Below, piece after piece: positions 48,927-60,612 of a DNA stretch of 64,000 bases; the first letter of the stretch is position 1, and each line of letters begins with the position of its first letter. The notes under the pieces were generated by a model. That model was not told the origin of the DNA. It did not search any database and saw only the letters and a list, made by a program, of their open reading frames with translations. Position numbers and translations under genes: made by a program. The DNA lies in assembly GCA_035772735.1 (NCBI GenBank), contig JASDFA010000027.1, positions 33,648,001 to 33,712,000 of the forward strand. The letters run 5' to 3'. The stretch is from Datura wrightii (Eukaryota > Streptophyta > Magnoliopsida > Solanales > Solanaceae).

Positions 48927-50499
48927 TATTTGCGCCCCAGCGCATGCATAAGCATATGCGGTCGTATAAGTAGTAAAGAGACTCTTGAAGAGCCGGATGT
49001 CAAACCCACAGGGACTGGAGTAGTTCAGTGAATTATCAAGTTCAAGTGTTATATTCAAATTTCACAAGTGATGGTTTTATAGATTTTGGTTGTTTAACTA
49101 AATATAAGTGATGATCACAGCATAATCAGAAAACAATAATGAGAAGCATCTAGAGTTAAGACCTAACAAGCATGCAATGCTACAATTCATAATGGTTCAA
49201 GTATATGAAATTCAATTATTATCTCACAGAATTAATATGCAGTGTTCATGGTCTTTCGAGCCTCTAAACACAACTAGTCTCACACCATATCGTTGTGTGG
49301 GGATTTTACGTCCTAATTCATGAGCAATTTAACATTATGGATGTGGTTTACGGGGTTTATGCTCTTCATCATGGACTTTCATACCTCTAATCATTTAACC
49401 TATAATTAACTTCACAAATATGTATAAGAGTGGTGATGTGATAATTTAATCCTAAGTATCTAGCTATCTTCCCATTTAATTAACCAAGCAAGGCGAATTA
49501 GGTATAAAATTCCTATCCTAACAACGAATCCTATCTTGAAGACAAGAACTTTCTCCCTACATTCTTTCGTTATAACCTAGGGTTACTCTTTAGAGCTTTT
49601 TTCTAAGCTTAATATGTTCATTTCAATGGTAATCAAGCATTAAAATAACAATTAATAAGAACCCAAGACAAAACAACAAAGAAAACTTGAACCAACAATG
49701 AATTCATGCATTTACATTCATACCATGTGGCCTCAACACTAGAGCAAGGGTTTTAGCCTCTCATGTTCATACAAACACTCAAAAACATGTTTAAAGTGAA
49801 GTACTTACAAGAATGATTAAAAGAGAATGACAAACTCTGAACCCTAGGTGAAGTTTTTCATTTATCCCTTCGCTCCTCCCTACCATCCAAAAATATTAAC
49901 GTGATAAATGATTTTTTTATCTAAGGGTTTAATTTATAGTAAATGAAATTTTGCAAAATTTGGCCGGATATGGAATAGCCATGCTTCCTATCAAGCAGCA
50001 TTAGCTCCGTGGCATGGAGGCATCACGCACCTTCACTGGAATGGGGCGTCTTGACAGGTCTTAGGCGAGGGCAGTCACGCGTTGCCTACTGTGGCACACC
50101 GTTGGACGTGACATCTGCTTGTCATGGCACGACGCCATTGTGCAGGGCTACTGCCTTTCATGGCCCTGGCGCGCACAGGGTGCTCAACATTTGCATGTGA
50201 TCTACAGAGAATGACATGCTGCTTGCCTAGCATGGCACGTTGGTGTGCGCTAATAGCCCGCTTCTTGTGTGACATCACTCTTCCTTATAGATATTCACTC
50301 CATGCTTAATCATGAGCCTTAACCATCATATTTAGTTCCTCCTAAGCGTGTTACACCTAGAAAACATCAACTAATTATGTTGGTTAGTTCGACACTAAAA
50401 TATACACAAATACATGAAAATGTAATTAATTAAATTAACAAACATGGCTAACATTAAGTTATAAAATAGCACTTGGGCACATAAATATGCCCATAATCA
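48927..50499 (-). repeat. 3' LTR of Athila-type element 1
   Basis: Minus-strand start TGATTATGGGC, end GGGGCGCAAATA. Matches 54995-56574 throughout, including the TATA region near 49930. Short frames at 50009-50309 are LTR U3 text rich in CATGGCAC-type words. Confidence 0.85.
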
Positions 50500-50510
50500 C
50501 TACCCCACAT
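50500..50510 (-). other. Polypurine tract of Athila-type element 1
   Basis: Minus-strand ATGTGGGGTAG directly before the LTR start; the second Athila-type element has CTGTGGGGTTG at the same place (62208 on). Confidence 0.75.
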
Positions 50511-52639
50511 TTAAATCCTTGTTCTTCCTCGAACAATTCTATTACATCTCATGCACATGAAGGACTCTTATATGACCAATTAAAGCAATATGACTCAAGC
50601 TAAGGCTACACCGATTGTTTCAGATAGCAAGTTTCAAAAAGAGCATGAAATATATATAACCACTTAAATTACATACAACTAAGTTAAGACTTCCTAGCCT
50701 CAACAATTGACTCTCAACTCAGCAACTCATGTAAATTAACCAATCAAGACGTCCGACATGAATTTTATCCCTCCTCAAACATGTGCCCTCACAACAAGAG
50801 AGATGCCCATTTTTCACTCGCAAGTTTTCAAATTATAACATGTATAGGTATATGAATAAGATTTCATTTTACTCTGACAAAGAATTCACATGCAACATGT
50901 ATTGATCCATAAGCATGCTTTTAGTGTATTACTTTGCTAATTTAGGAATGTTTTAAAATAAGATCAAGTAGGACTTATCGGGTTGTAATGTAAGCTAAAG
51001 GACGGGTAGGTACTGTTTTGGTAAGTAATAGTGACTATCTTCCCTAAGAGCTTTTAATACATCTCATTTATTTATGGACATCTCTTCTCTTACTTCACCT
51101 TTATCCTTTTCACTCATCAATTTCCTCTTTTGTTTCTCCAATTCATTAAGCACACTTAGCTTATCAGTAAGGAGTACATAAGAAACTTTTTCATTTTTTG
51201 TTCTCTTACTCCCTACAAATACTTATGCCTTTTCAAACAAGTGCACCTCTAATCTTTTCCTCAACTCCCACAACCACTATTTTTTATTCTTTTTCCAACT
51301 TCTCACTCCTTAACCTTAAGCGCTTAGGAGTTTTGGATCAAACTCAACGCTATTGAATCAGAAGGAATAAGCATATGTTTCAGCTATCAAAGAATAGGCT
51401 AAAGCCTCAATGGGCCTAACTAGGATTAGACATTCAAGGTAGGTAAAGCGAGGGATAAGAATTAGGCTCATTCAAAGAAATGCCTAAATCATATCCTTCA
51501 ATCGACATCCCTCATTTCCTTTTGCATACACACTATGCAAGTTCTAAATACTACACAATAACATGGAATATATAAAAAACTTACACTCATTCACATGCTC
51601 AATTCAAGACAGATTCAGTAGACTCTTAACTCAGCTAATAACAAGAATTCAACATTAAGATTTAAGCACATAGAGTCCAATTCAAGATCCTAAGTGTCTT
51701 AGAAAAGGTCCTATAATTGCTACCCATGCTTCAACATTAACATAACTTGCATCTAAAAATCATGTATAGCACTCAACTAGAACATCAAGCTATCAGTCAG
51801 CTAAGGGTTCAAAATCAAGACCTACTGACTAATTGATAGTCGTCATCCATTCATTTTCGGAAAAAATCCCTAACTATGACTAAAAAAGCTATTTACAAAC
51901 AAAGAAAACTTTTATTCCCGATTCAAGGTGCCCCCCTTCCAAAAAAGAACCGAAAAGAAAAACCAAAGGTTGGGTGAATTATGCTCACTTAGACTTTAAA
52001 TCAAACACATTTTGACCAAGCACCAAATTCACCCGAATTTACTTAGCAAAAAATTTTGAAATTTCCCTCATTTCACACTTAAAATATGCTATGTCCCCAA
52101 AGCATCATTTACAATTAAAACAAGGGTGAGAGATACTTTCTGAGGCCTCTCGGCCTAGCTAGACACATGTTTTCCCCCATTTTTGAACATGTTGGTCACC
52201 AATCCCACACTTGCAATTTTCATGCTCCTCAGCTTCTTATTCTAAGGGTACTCAGACTTCCCGTCAATTTGTTCTTGAGTCTCCACAACAAAAACAAAAA
52301 GTGAAAATAAATAAAATACAAAACAAATTGAAAAGAAATTATACATGTGGTACTCATGGGTTGCCTCCCAACCAGTGCCTGATTTTACGTCGCGACACAA
52401 CATGAACTATCCCTTTCAGGATATCCTTGAATAGGTGTTCAATTTTGGGAACCATCTTCTCCTCTTTTTATTTTTAGAGGGAACAGGCTCCACCCTGTCC
52501 CTCTTGTCCTCCATCATCTTCTTCAATTTCTGCCCTCCATTAGACTCGAGCTAAAGTGTTAAGATATCCTGGATAGTGAACCCATGACATCAACCACCCC
52601 ACATTTAGCATCTATCATCACACTGATCTTGAAAAGATC
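50511..52639 (-). other. Noncoding 3' region of Athila-type element 1
   Basis: No long frame occurs on the minus strand. Text is conserved with 62208-64000 of the second copy: for example CTTGTTCKTCCTCGAACAA, GGTAGGTACT with TAGTGACTATC, and CGCTTAGGAGTTTTGGATC. Near 52330-52400 the minus strand reads GGTTGGGAGGCAACCCATG, a phrase I associate with plant Athila-type 3' regions. Where RT-integrase should follow protease there is only this segment. Confidence 0.6.
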
Positions 52640-54880
52640 TTTGTAGTGTGTGGGTGGCTTGATCTCCTGGTGGACTCTAAAGAGCTCTTCCTCATCATTG
52701 ACCCTCATTTTAAAGGTACCAGCTCTCACATTGATTATTGCTCCACTAGTAGCCAGAAATAGTCGTCCTAGGATCAGGGTACCTTATCATCAACCTTAAA
52801 ATCAAGAATGATAAAGTTAGTAGGTATAATAAACTTACCTACTTTGATGAGAAGGCCCTCAATAATTCCTTCCCGTGCCACTATTGACTTGTCTGCCAGC
52901 TGCAGATTACTCTTGTAGGCCTTGGCTTTCCCAAACCCAGGGTGTTAAACAGGGATAGGAGCATTAAATTTACTACCGCCCCTAAATCACACAAAGATCT
53001 CATGATTCCATCTTCACCAATTTGTACGGGGAGGGTGGAGCTCCCTGTGTCCTTGAGCTTTTTTAGCATTTTGCTCATTACCCTGTAGATGCACTCCTCA
53101 GTAAGTGCCACCATTTGGACATCCATTACCCTCACTTTGTTGTCCACCACGTCTTTTAAGTACTTGGCGTAGTTTGACATACCCTGCAAGACATCAAGTA
53201 GAGGCAAATTGATGTGAAGTTCTTTGAAAATATCAAAGAACTTTTTAAAACATTCTTCCTCCTTGCTTTTCTTGTGCCTTTGTGGGAATGGTGGTGGTGG
53301 TGTCCCTGCTGGCTGCAATGATGATTGTGCATTGTGTTTTGTAGCACTCTGATTATCTCCTCTGTCAGCTGATGGACCCTGTCTGACTAGTTCTTGCTGC
53401 ACCTCATTTCTCTTCTCAGTCTGTGGTGCATCAGCCAACTGCTTTCCACTCATGAAACAAATGGAATTGACCTGTCGGGGATTTATAGCTGTATCACTTG
53501 GTAGCCCTCCCTGAGGTCTTGTATGTTGAGCAACTACCAACTGACCCATCTACTTCTCTAGATTTCTAGTGACCACCTATTGATTTTTCAAGTCTGAAGC
53601 CATCCTTGCCTGATTTTCTTCCAACTAGGTCTGAGTGGCCATAATTTTCTGCAACATCTCCTCAATGTTGTTATTACTGGATTGGCTACTTTTCTGCCTG
53701 TGCTGCTATTGGTACTGTTGCTACTGAGGCTGCTAATAGCTCTGACTTTGATTGCCACCCCAAGAGAAATTTGGGTGACTCTGCCAATTTTTGTTGTAGG
53801 CGTTCCCATAATTCTGACTTCCTCTCTAAACATTTCTTACAAAGTTTACTGATTCTAGATTGGCCCCGCAACAGTCTGCACTGTGCCCATTGTTTCCACA
53901 AATATCACACCAACTAGGAGCTAGTTAAATTGCATTTACATGTCCCTGTGGCTGGTTCATAGTCATCATCTGGTGCTGCAGTGATGCTAACTATGCTGCC
54001 AAGGCATTGACACTATCTACCTCAATCATCCCTGCCTCTCTTTTTCCTACCCCTCCGGATGATTCATTGTGCCAGTTCGGATTCCCTTGAGCAATTCTAT
54101 TCGGTAGAGTGTACAACTCATCATATGTCCTCTCAAGTGCCTGCCTACCCAATGTGGAATCTAACAAAATTTTCGTATGTGGGTCTAGACTTTCCACAAA
54201 GGTGTGAGCTAACACCTCATTCAACCATTGATGATAGGGGCAGTCTCTCTGCAATGACTTGAACCTCTCCCAAGCCAAGTATAAGTTCCCATCATGCCGC
54301 TGCTTGAAACTTAAAATCTTGCTTTTGAGCTTGGCAGTCTTTCCTGAAGGGAAGAATCTGATGAGGAACTTCCTCACTAGGTCGTCCCAAGATGTAATGG
54401 AATTTGGTGGCTTCACATTCAGCCACCTCTTCGCCTCTCCAAATAATTAAAATGGGAAGAGGGTGAGTCGGACATAATCAATTGACACTCTGATGGGGCA
54501 AAAGTGTCACTGATCTCCAAGAAGTTCTGTAAGTGTTGCTGTGGGTCCTCATGTGTCATTCCAGTGAATTGACCATTCGAGTGCAATAGCTTCACCATGT
54601 TCTTCTTTAGCTCAAAGTTGCCTCCATGTTTTGATTTGCGGATACTGGAGGTCATATTTGTCGCGAGTGGGATTGCCACTTCGGGAATTGGTCGGGTTGC
54701 CATTGTCTCAGGCAACAACTCTTCTTGCGTAACTGGTGGATTCTGTTGTATCTGCTCTAGTAACTGCTGCAACTTCCGCTCAAGAGCTTCTCTTAAGAGC
54801 AAGTCCAATTGTCGTTCAGGTTCCAACAAAGGTTCCACCAGCTCTCTGTTCCTTGCTGGTTCTGCAAGGACAATCTGTTA
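52640..54880 (-). pseudogene. Athila-type gag and protease
   Basis: Gag packages element RNA; protease processes it. From the 5' side: LLREALERKLQQLLEQIQQ, then the Athila gag core NFELKKNMVKLLHSNGQFTG and EDPQQHLQNFLEISDTF. After a break at about 54417 come SITSWDDLVRKFLIRFFPS and KTAKLKSKILSFKQ (54416-53991). The zinc motif CDICGNNGHSADC lies at about 53900. A Gln-rich linker at about 53760-53690 has three TAG codons among CAG/CAA, then a basic region and the protease (CDLGAVVNLMLLSLFNTLG, about 53000-52940). Protease text continues past a frame change to about 52640. Gag order matches Athila/Tat lineage elements, not the chromoviruses next to it. Confidence 0.85.
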
Positions 54881-54970
54881 CTTGCAATAATGTAGACTAA
54901 GACCAAGTTTTCCAACACTTAGGAAAAATAAAAATCACACAAAAACTAAAAATTCACTAAACGTTGCCAT

Positions 54971-54988
54971 TCCCTAGCAAAGACGCCA
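54971..54988 (-). other. Primer-binding site of Athila-type element 1
   Basis: Minus strand TGGCGTCTTTGCTAGGGA, six bases from the LTR. It resembles the TGGCGCCGTTGCCGGGGA site of Athila elements (tRNA-Asp type), unlike the initiator-Met sites of B and C. Confidence 0.75.
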
Positions 54989-54994
54989 AAAACT

Positions 54995-56574
54995 TATTCG
55001 CGCCCCAGCCCACGCATTCGTACAAGTAGTAAAGCGACTCTTAAAGAGATGGATGTTGAACCCAAATGGACTGACTAATTCAGCGAATTATGAAGTTCAA
55101 GTGTTATATTCAAATTTCATATGTGTTGATTTTAGAGATTTTGGTTGTTTTAACTAAATCTAAGTGATGATAAAAAAATAACCGGGAAACAATAATAAGA
55201 AGCATCTAGAGTTAAGGCCTGACAATCATGGAATGCTACAATTCACAACGGTTCAAGTATATGAAATTCAATTGTTGTCTCACAGAGTTAATATGCAGTG
55301 TTCATGGGCTTTCGAGCCTCTAAACACAACAAAATAGTCTCACACCTACATCATTGAGTGGGGATGTGACGTCCTAATTCATGAGCAATTTAACAGTATG
55401 GGTGTGGTTTACGTGGTTTATGCCCTCGATCGTGGACTTTCATACCTCTAATAATTTATCCTAGAATTAACTTCACAACTACATCTAAGAGTGGTGATGT
55501 GACAATTTAATCCTAAGTGTCTAGCTATTTTCACGTTTAATTAACCAAGCAAGGAGAATTAGGTATAATTCCTATCCTAACAGCGAATCCTATCTTGAAG
55601 ACAAGGACTTTCTCCAAACAATCTTTCATTATAACCTAGGGTTACTCTTTTGAGCTTTTGCCTAAGCTTAACAAGTTTGTTTCAATGGTTATCAAGCATT
55701 AAAACAACAATTAATTAGAACACAAGACAAACAACAAAGAAAACTTGAACCAACAATGAATTCATGCAATTAAATTCTTACCATGTGACCTCAACCCTAG
55801 AAGAAGGGTTTTAGCCACTCGTGTTCATACAAACACTCAAAAACATTTTTAAAGTGAAGTACTTCCAAGAATAATTAAAAAAGAATGACAAACTTTGAAC
55901 CCTAGGTGAAACTCTTCTCTTCTCCCTTCACTCCTCTCTGCCTTTCCATAATATTTACGTGATAAATGATTTTTTAGCTAAAGGTTTAATTTATAGTAAA
56001 TGAAATTTTGCAAAATTTTTCTGAACATGCAACAACCCCGTGCCATGCCGCCTATCGTACAACAAAAGCCCTGTGGTATGGAGGCATCGTGCACCTTCGT
56101 TGGAGTGGGGCGTCTTGACAGGTCTTGGACGAGGGCAGTCGCTCGTTGCCTACCGTGGCACACTGTTGGATGTGCCATCTGCTTGCCATAACACGGTGCC
56201 CTCACACAGGACTACTGCCTTGCCCAGCCCTCGCGCGCGTATGATGTTCAACATTGGCATGCCATCTACTGGGCGTGGCACACTACTGAGTGCGCTGCAT
56301 GCCTAGCGTGGCACGCCGGTGTACACTAACAACCTGTTTCTTGTGTGACATCACTCTTCCTTCTTGAAATTCACTCCATTCATACTCATGAGCCTTAACC
56401 ATCATATTTTGTTCCTCTTAAGCGTGTTACACCTACAAAACAATGACTAATCATGATGGTTAGTTTGGCACAAAAATATACATAAATACATGAAAATGCA
56501 ATTAATTAAATTAATAAACATGGCTAACATTAAGTCATAAAAAAGCACTTGAGCAATAAATACGCTCAAGATCA
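54995..56574 (-). repeat. 5' LTR of Athila-type element 1
   Basis: Minus-strand start TGATCTTGAGCG, end GGGGCGCGAATA. It is nearly collinear with the 3' LTR; both end in TA rather than CA. Confidence 0.85.
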
Positions 56575-56579
56575 ATAAC

Positions 56580-57311
56580 ACCACCATCCACTAAATAAAT
56601 ATGGAGAACCACCAAGCATGCAAGCCTATGGACATTCTTCACCAAATCTTTACTCCTATCCTCTACATGGGACACACTCTCCACGGATAACCTACTAAGA
56701 GCATCTGCCACTTCGTTGGCCTTGCCTAAATGGTAAAGGACGCTCAAGTCATACTCTTTGAGAAGCTCAAGCCATCTCCTCTACTGCAAATTCAAGTCCA
56801 TCTGAGTAAACACATACTAAAGACTTTTGTGGTCCGTGAACACATCCATATGCACCCCATACAAATAGTGCCTCCAAATCTTTAAGGCAACCACCATCGC
56901 TACTAACTCAACATAATGTGTTGGATAATTATTCTCATGAGTCTTAAGTTTTATCAAGGCATAAGTAATGACCTTCCCATGCTGCATGAACACACACCCA
57001 AGGAAAATCCTAGAGGCATCACTATATACCACAAAGCCATTCGTGCCTTATAGCAGTGTCAAGATCAGATCGGAAATGAGTCGAGCCATTAGCTCCTAAA
57101 AGCTCCTCTCACAAGAATCAGACCATTGAAATTTGGCCTTCTTCTATGTCAACTTAGTCATAGGTTCAACAATGGATGAAAATCCTCAACAACCTTCGGT
57201 AGAAGCCAGCTAAACCCATAAATCTTTTGATGTCAGTAGGGTTGACAAGTCGAGGCCAGTTCTTCACCGCCTCTATCTTCTGAGAGTCTACCTGCATGCC
57301 CTTACTAGATT
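56580..57311 (-). pseudogene. Element D RNase H and RT fragment
   Basis: Continues D after the Athila-type insertion. RNase H: MVYSDASRIFLGCVFMQHGK and DVFTDHKSL (57032-56817), then MSVLYHLGKANEVADALSRL and VHRLACLVV (56747-56590). The RT thumb is traceable to about 57311, where plus-strand gag of another element begins. No catalytic FIDD block remains, so D is truncated at both ends. Confidence 0.8.
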
Positions 57312-57836
57312 GAGTGAGAGGATGTCTTAAAGGCTTTTCTTGATTAGTATCTACCAGAGGAGCTCCGAAAGGCTTGAGATGAGCAGTTCATACACTTGCA
57401 GCAGGGTTGTATGAGAGCACGAGATTATAGACTCAAATTTAATTCATTTGCTAGGTACGCTCTATATATGATGTCTACTATGAGGGCTATAGTTCACAAG
57501 TTTGTGATAATTCACAACAAGGTTGATGAGCGTGCGAGATTATAGACTCAAATTTAATTCATTTGCTAGGTATGCTCTATATATGATGTCTACTATGAGG
57601 GCTATAGTTCACAAGTTTGTGATAGGTTGGGGACTTACATAGCTCGTGAGTGCTCAAGAGTGTCCATTCAGTCTGATATGGACATTGCCAGGATGTAGGC
57701 CTTTGCTCAAAGGGTTAAGAATTTGATTCACTAGATTGGTGATACGCATAAAGGTTAGGAGCAGAGGAAGAGGGCCAAAACTGTGAAATTTTAAAGAGTG
57801 TCTAGAGGAGACTTAGGGGTTTAGTTTCCTAGACAG
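57312..57836 (+). pseudogene. Plus-strand Ty3 gag fragment with an internal duplication
   Basis: Capsid text reads YLPEELRKA, DEQFIHLQQGCMRARDYRLK, FNSFARYALYMMSTMRAIVH and DIARM-stop-AFAQRVKNLIH, typical of Ty3 gag. Its orientation is opposite to D and E. An 89-bp block is present twice (57421-57509 and 57536-57624). Stops are present. It ends where the LTR of E starts. Confidence 0.75.
57421..57624 (+). repeat. Near-identical 89-bp direct duplication in the gag fragment
   Basis: 57421-57509 and 57536-57624 differ at one position (GGTACGC/GGTATGC); period 115 bp with a 26-bp spacer. Confidence 0.85.
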
Positions 57837-60048
57837 CGTCACGACCCGAACATAGACCTGGATCGCAACACGGGACAAGGAGCCTCGAGAGACCCCAAGT
57901 CGACCCATGGAATAAGAATTCGTCTAACTCAATCAATAAAACTGAAGAATCAACATAATAAGCTTAGCGGAAGTCTAAATTAAACATAACAATAGAATAC
58001 ACAATCTGAAGTTGAATACCTCTTTTGTTTGAAAAGCCTCTAAACATGACGAGTTGATGGGACAAGACCACAACGAACTCAACAAAAACTAAAACTAAAA
58101 ATAAATAGAGAAAGTCTGAATAAGTCTAGTCCTCGGGAGATGAGGACTCACCAACAATGAAAGAGGCTAACTCTGACTATTGACCACGAACAGGGCTGAG
58201 CCTGGGAGCTGGGTCCTGTATCATAAAACGATACAACATAGAGTATGCGGTCAGTACGTGAAATGTATTGAGTATGCAAGGTCAGTAAAACGGACATTTA
58301 AAATACTTAAAAACTTATAAGAGATCATAAGAGTGGGACAACATGCTCATAACCTGAGTAGCATTCGATAACATAAGGCTCAAGGTTTTCAAAACATTCG
58401 TAAATTTTTCACAATCATAATTAAGAGAAAATATTTATTGAACATGACGTGAGACAAAGTGAATATTCATAAACATGCATAAATCATGAGGAACAGTGTG
58501 ACATTCTTATAATCAACATATCCCATATGAGCACACATGGATCTAACCTGTAAATCCCTAGTCGGGAGGGTCTTCGTACTTTGCCAAGGGCAGAACCGTG
58601 AAGGGAGTGATATCACACATGAAAGGGCCCATTTGGGAAAAGGGGAAAGTCACAAGGGAGGTCCCATCATGTCCTATATTGGCACGTAGTTCTGAGATTC
58701 GGGGCAAAACCTGGGCCCCAAACCAACTTGGTGTTAAATACTACTCCCAAAACATATATAGTTCTCATAGTATAATATGCATGAGATTCATGGGCTTGTT
58801 AAATCATGATAATCATAAACATGTTTGTAAATACGTGAACTAGCCATGAGGGTAAGGTCCGTGAATCGGCCAAATACATAATTAGTAAATCATGAGATTC
58901 ATGCATAATTGTAAATCATGTATAGACTTTTAAAATCATAAATTCATAATGGGCATTTGAAGAAATCCATATTATGACTCATAAATCATAATGGGTTTGT
59001 GAATATCAACAATTGACGTAAAGATCATAACTCGATACATCATAGAACTTGCATAATTATGTATAATTTAATAGAAATTAAAATTAATAAATTTATAATC
59101 GAATTAATTGTAAAATCTGATCATGATTCATAAAATGTGGTGTAAAACATGACGAGTAATAACCCATGGATCGATCATTAAAATTTCCACAAGATTTAAG
59201 ATAAAACCCCATACGATTTTGGAATAAAACTTCATGAATTAGGAGAGATTGGGCATGGGAGTGAATGAAAACACCCATTCATAAACTTACATACTTGTTG
59301 GTAGCTGATTCTTACACTTCTTAAATGCCCAAGAAGGAATTGAAGAAAGACTTTGAAGGATTGCCTTGATCACCTCTCTAGACTATCACCTTTGCATGCA
59401 TGAATATGAAAATGGCCTAAAATGAACTTAACCCCTTTAACAGTCATTATTCATAATCAAAACAACGTAGTTTAGGCCTTAGGATCTTAAGAGTTACGGA
59501 AAAACCCTTACAAAATTCGCAGAAAATAACTGCTAGATGGTCCCAATGAGGGATCCAACGACTCATCCTCAACGGCCATGACTTGTGGAGTCATCCATCA
59601 AGCTCACCGCTTCTCAAGTCTTCTGGGCTCGTAATGGAAGACATAACGACTTGTTACCTGGTGACCATGAATCGTGGTCACCATCCATGTGTGTCATCCT
59701 CAAATAATTTTCCGTGCTTGGTCACGACTCATCCGACGAATTGTGGGGTCTGACCACGACTCATGGGGTCCGCCCATTAAGTCCGTTGTCTCTTTTCTCC
59801 TCTTTACTCAAAAAACACTCCCCGCACCTAACAAGTCGTGGGGCCGGACCACGACTCGTGGTCATGCCCGTGGTGTCCTCATTTCCCAAACTTCAATTTC
59901 ATCCTTTGGGCCACACCACGAGTCACGTCATGACTCATGGCCGCTCTTCCTGGGTCACCTCATGACCCATTCTGTTCCTGATGCCAAATTTAAAGTTTTT
60001 CACCATTTCAACTCCCAGGTCTGATGTTTGGGCTTTTGGGATATAACA
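57837..60048 (-). repeat. 3' LTR of element E
   Basis: Minus-strand start TGTTATATCCC beside a purine tract (60049-60065), end GGGTCGTGACG; the last base differs from the usual GTGACA. 2,212 bp. The U3 part (59560-59990) is dense in CACGACTCGTGG-type palindromes. GACCACGACTCGTGGTC (59847-59863) is exact around one base, and GGTGACCA/TGGTCACC pair at 59660-59682. Confidence 0.8.
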
Positions 60049-60065
60049 ATATCTACCCCTTGGGA
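60049..60065 (-). other. Polypurine tract of element E
   Basis: Minus-strand TCCCAAGGGGTAGATAT just before the LTR. Confidence 0.75.
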
Positions 60066-60185
60066 ACTATCTCCGATTCAAACTACATAGCTGAACTGAA
60101 TTCACAACTCATATATACATCCACATACATAAAAGAAACTTAGGCACATGAAAACTAAATATGGTTTGAGAGTAAAATTGATACC

Positions 60186-60612
60186 CTAAGCTGGAACTGA
60201 GCTGGTAGAGAATAAATGCGGGTATCTAGCCATCATATACGATTCGTCTTCCCACGTAGCTCCATCCACATGCTGATTCCTCCTTAACACTTTAACTGAA
60301 GCTACTTCCTTATTCCTTAGTCTTCAAATTTGACGATCCAGGATTTCTACTGGAACCTCTTCATAACTAAGGCTGTCCTTCACAACAACACTGTCCACGG
60401 GGACAACTAGGGCTGGATCACCCAAACACTTCTTCAAAAGTGACACATGGAATACAGGATGCACAGAAGCTAATTCTGAGGGTTACTCCAATTCATATGC
60501 CACCTTGCCAACACGTCTCATAATCATGTACGGGCCAACATAGTGGGGGCTAAGTTTCCCCTTCTTTCCGAACCTCATCACTCCCTTCATGGGAGACACC
60601 ATTAGAAATACC
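60186..60612 (-). pseudogene. Element E pol C-terminus (integrase tail and chromodomain)
   Basis: Minus strand from 60612: VSPMKGVMRFGKKGKLSPHY, GPYMIMRRVGKVAYELE, one stop (60480s), PSELASVHPVFHVSLLKKC and LGDPALVVPVDSVVVK. A chromodomain-like end follows with SVKVLRRNQHVDGATW and MARYPHLFS before the stop at 60186. The conserved LW pair of the chromodomain is LR here. The upstream part is replaced by the second Athila-type element at 60613. Confidence 0.85.

Larger units (their letters stand above)
48927..56574 (-). mobile_element. Athila-type element 1: two LTRs, gag and protease, no RT or integrase
   Basis: Inserted into pol of D with target flanks GTAAC (48922-48926) and ATAAC (56575-56579), one difference; D text is collinear across it. 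LTRs are 48927-50499 (1,573 bp) and 54995-56574 (1,580 bp). Between them lie a primer site, gag-protease, and about 2 kb of noncoding 3' region. No trace of RT, RNase H or integrase is visible, so it must have depended on another element's enzymes. Total 7,648 bp. Confidence 0.85.
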
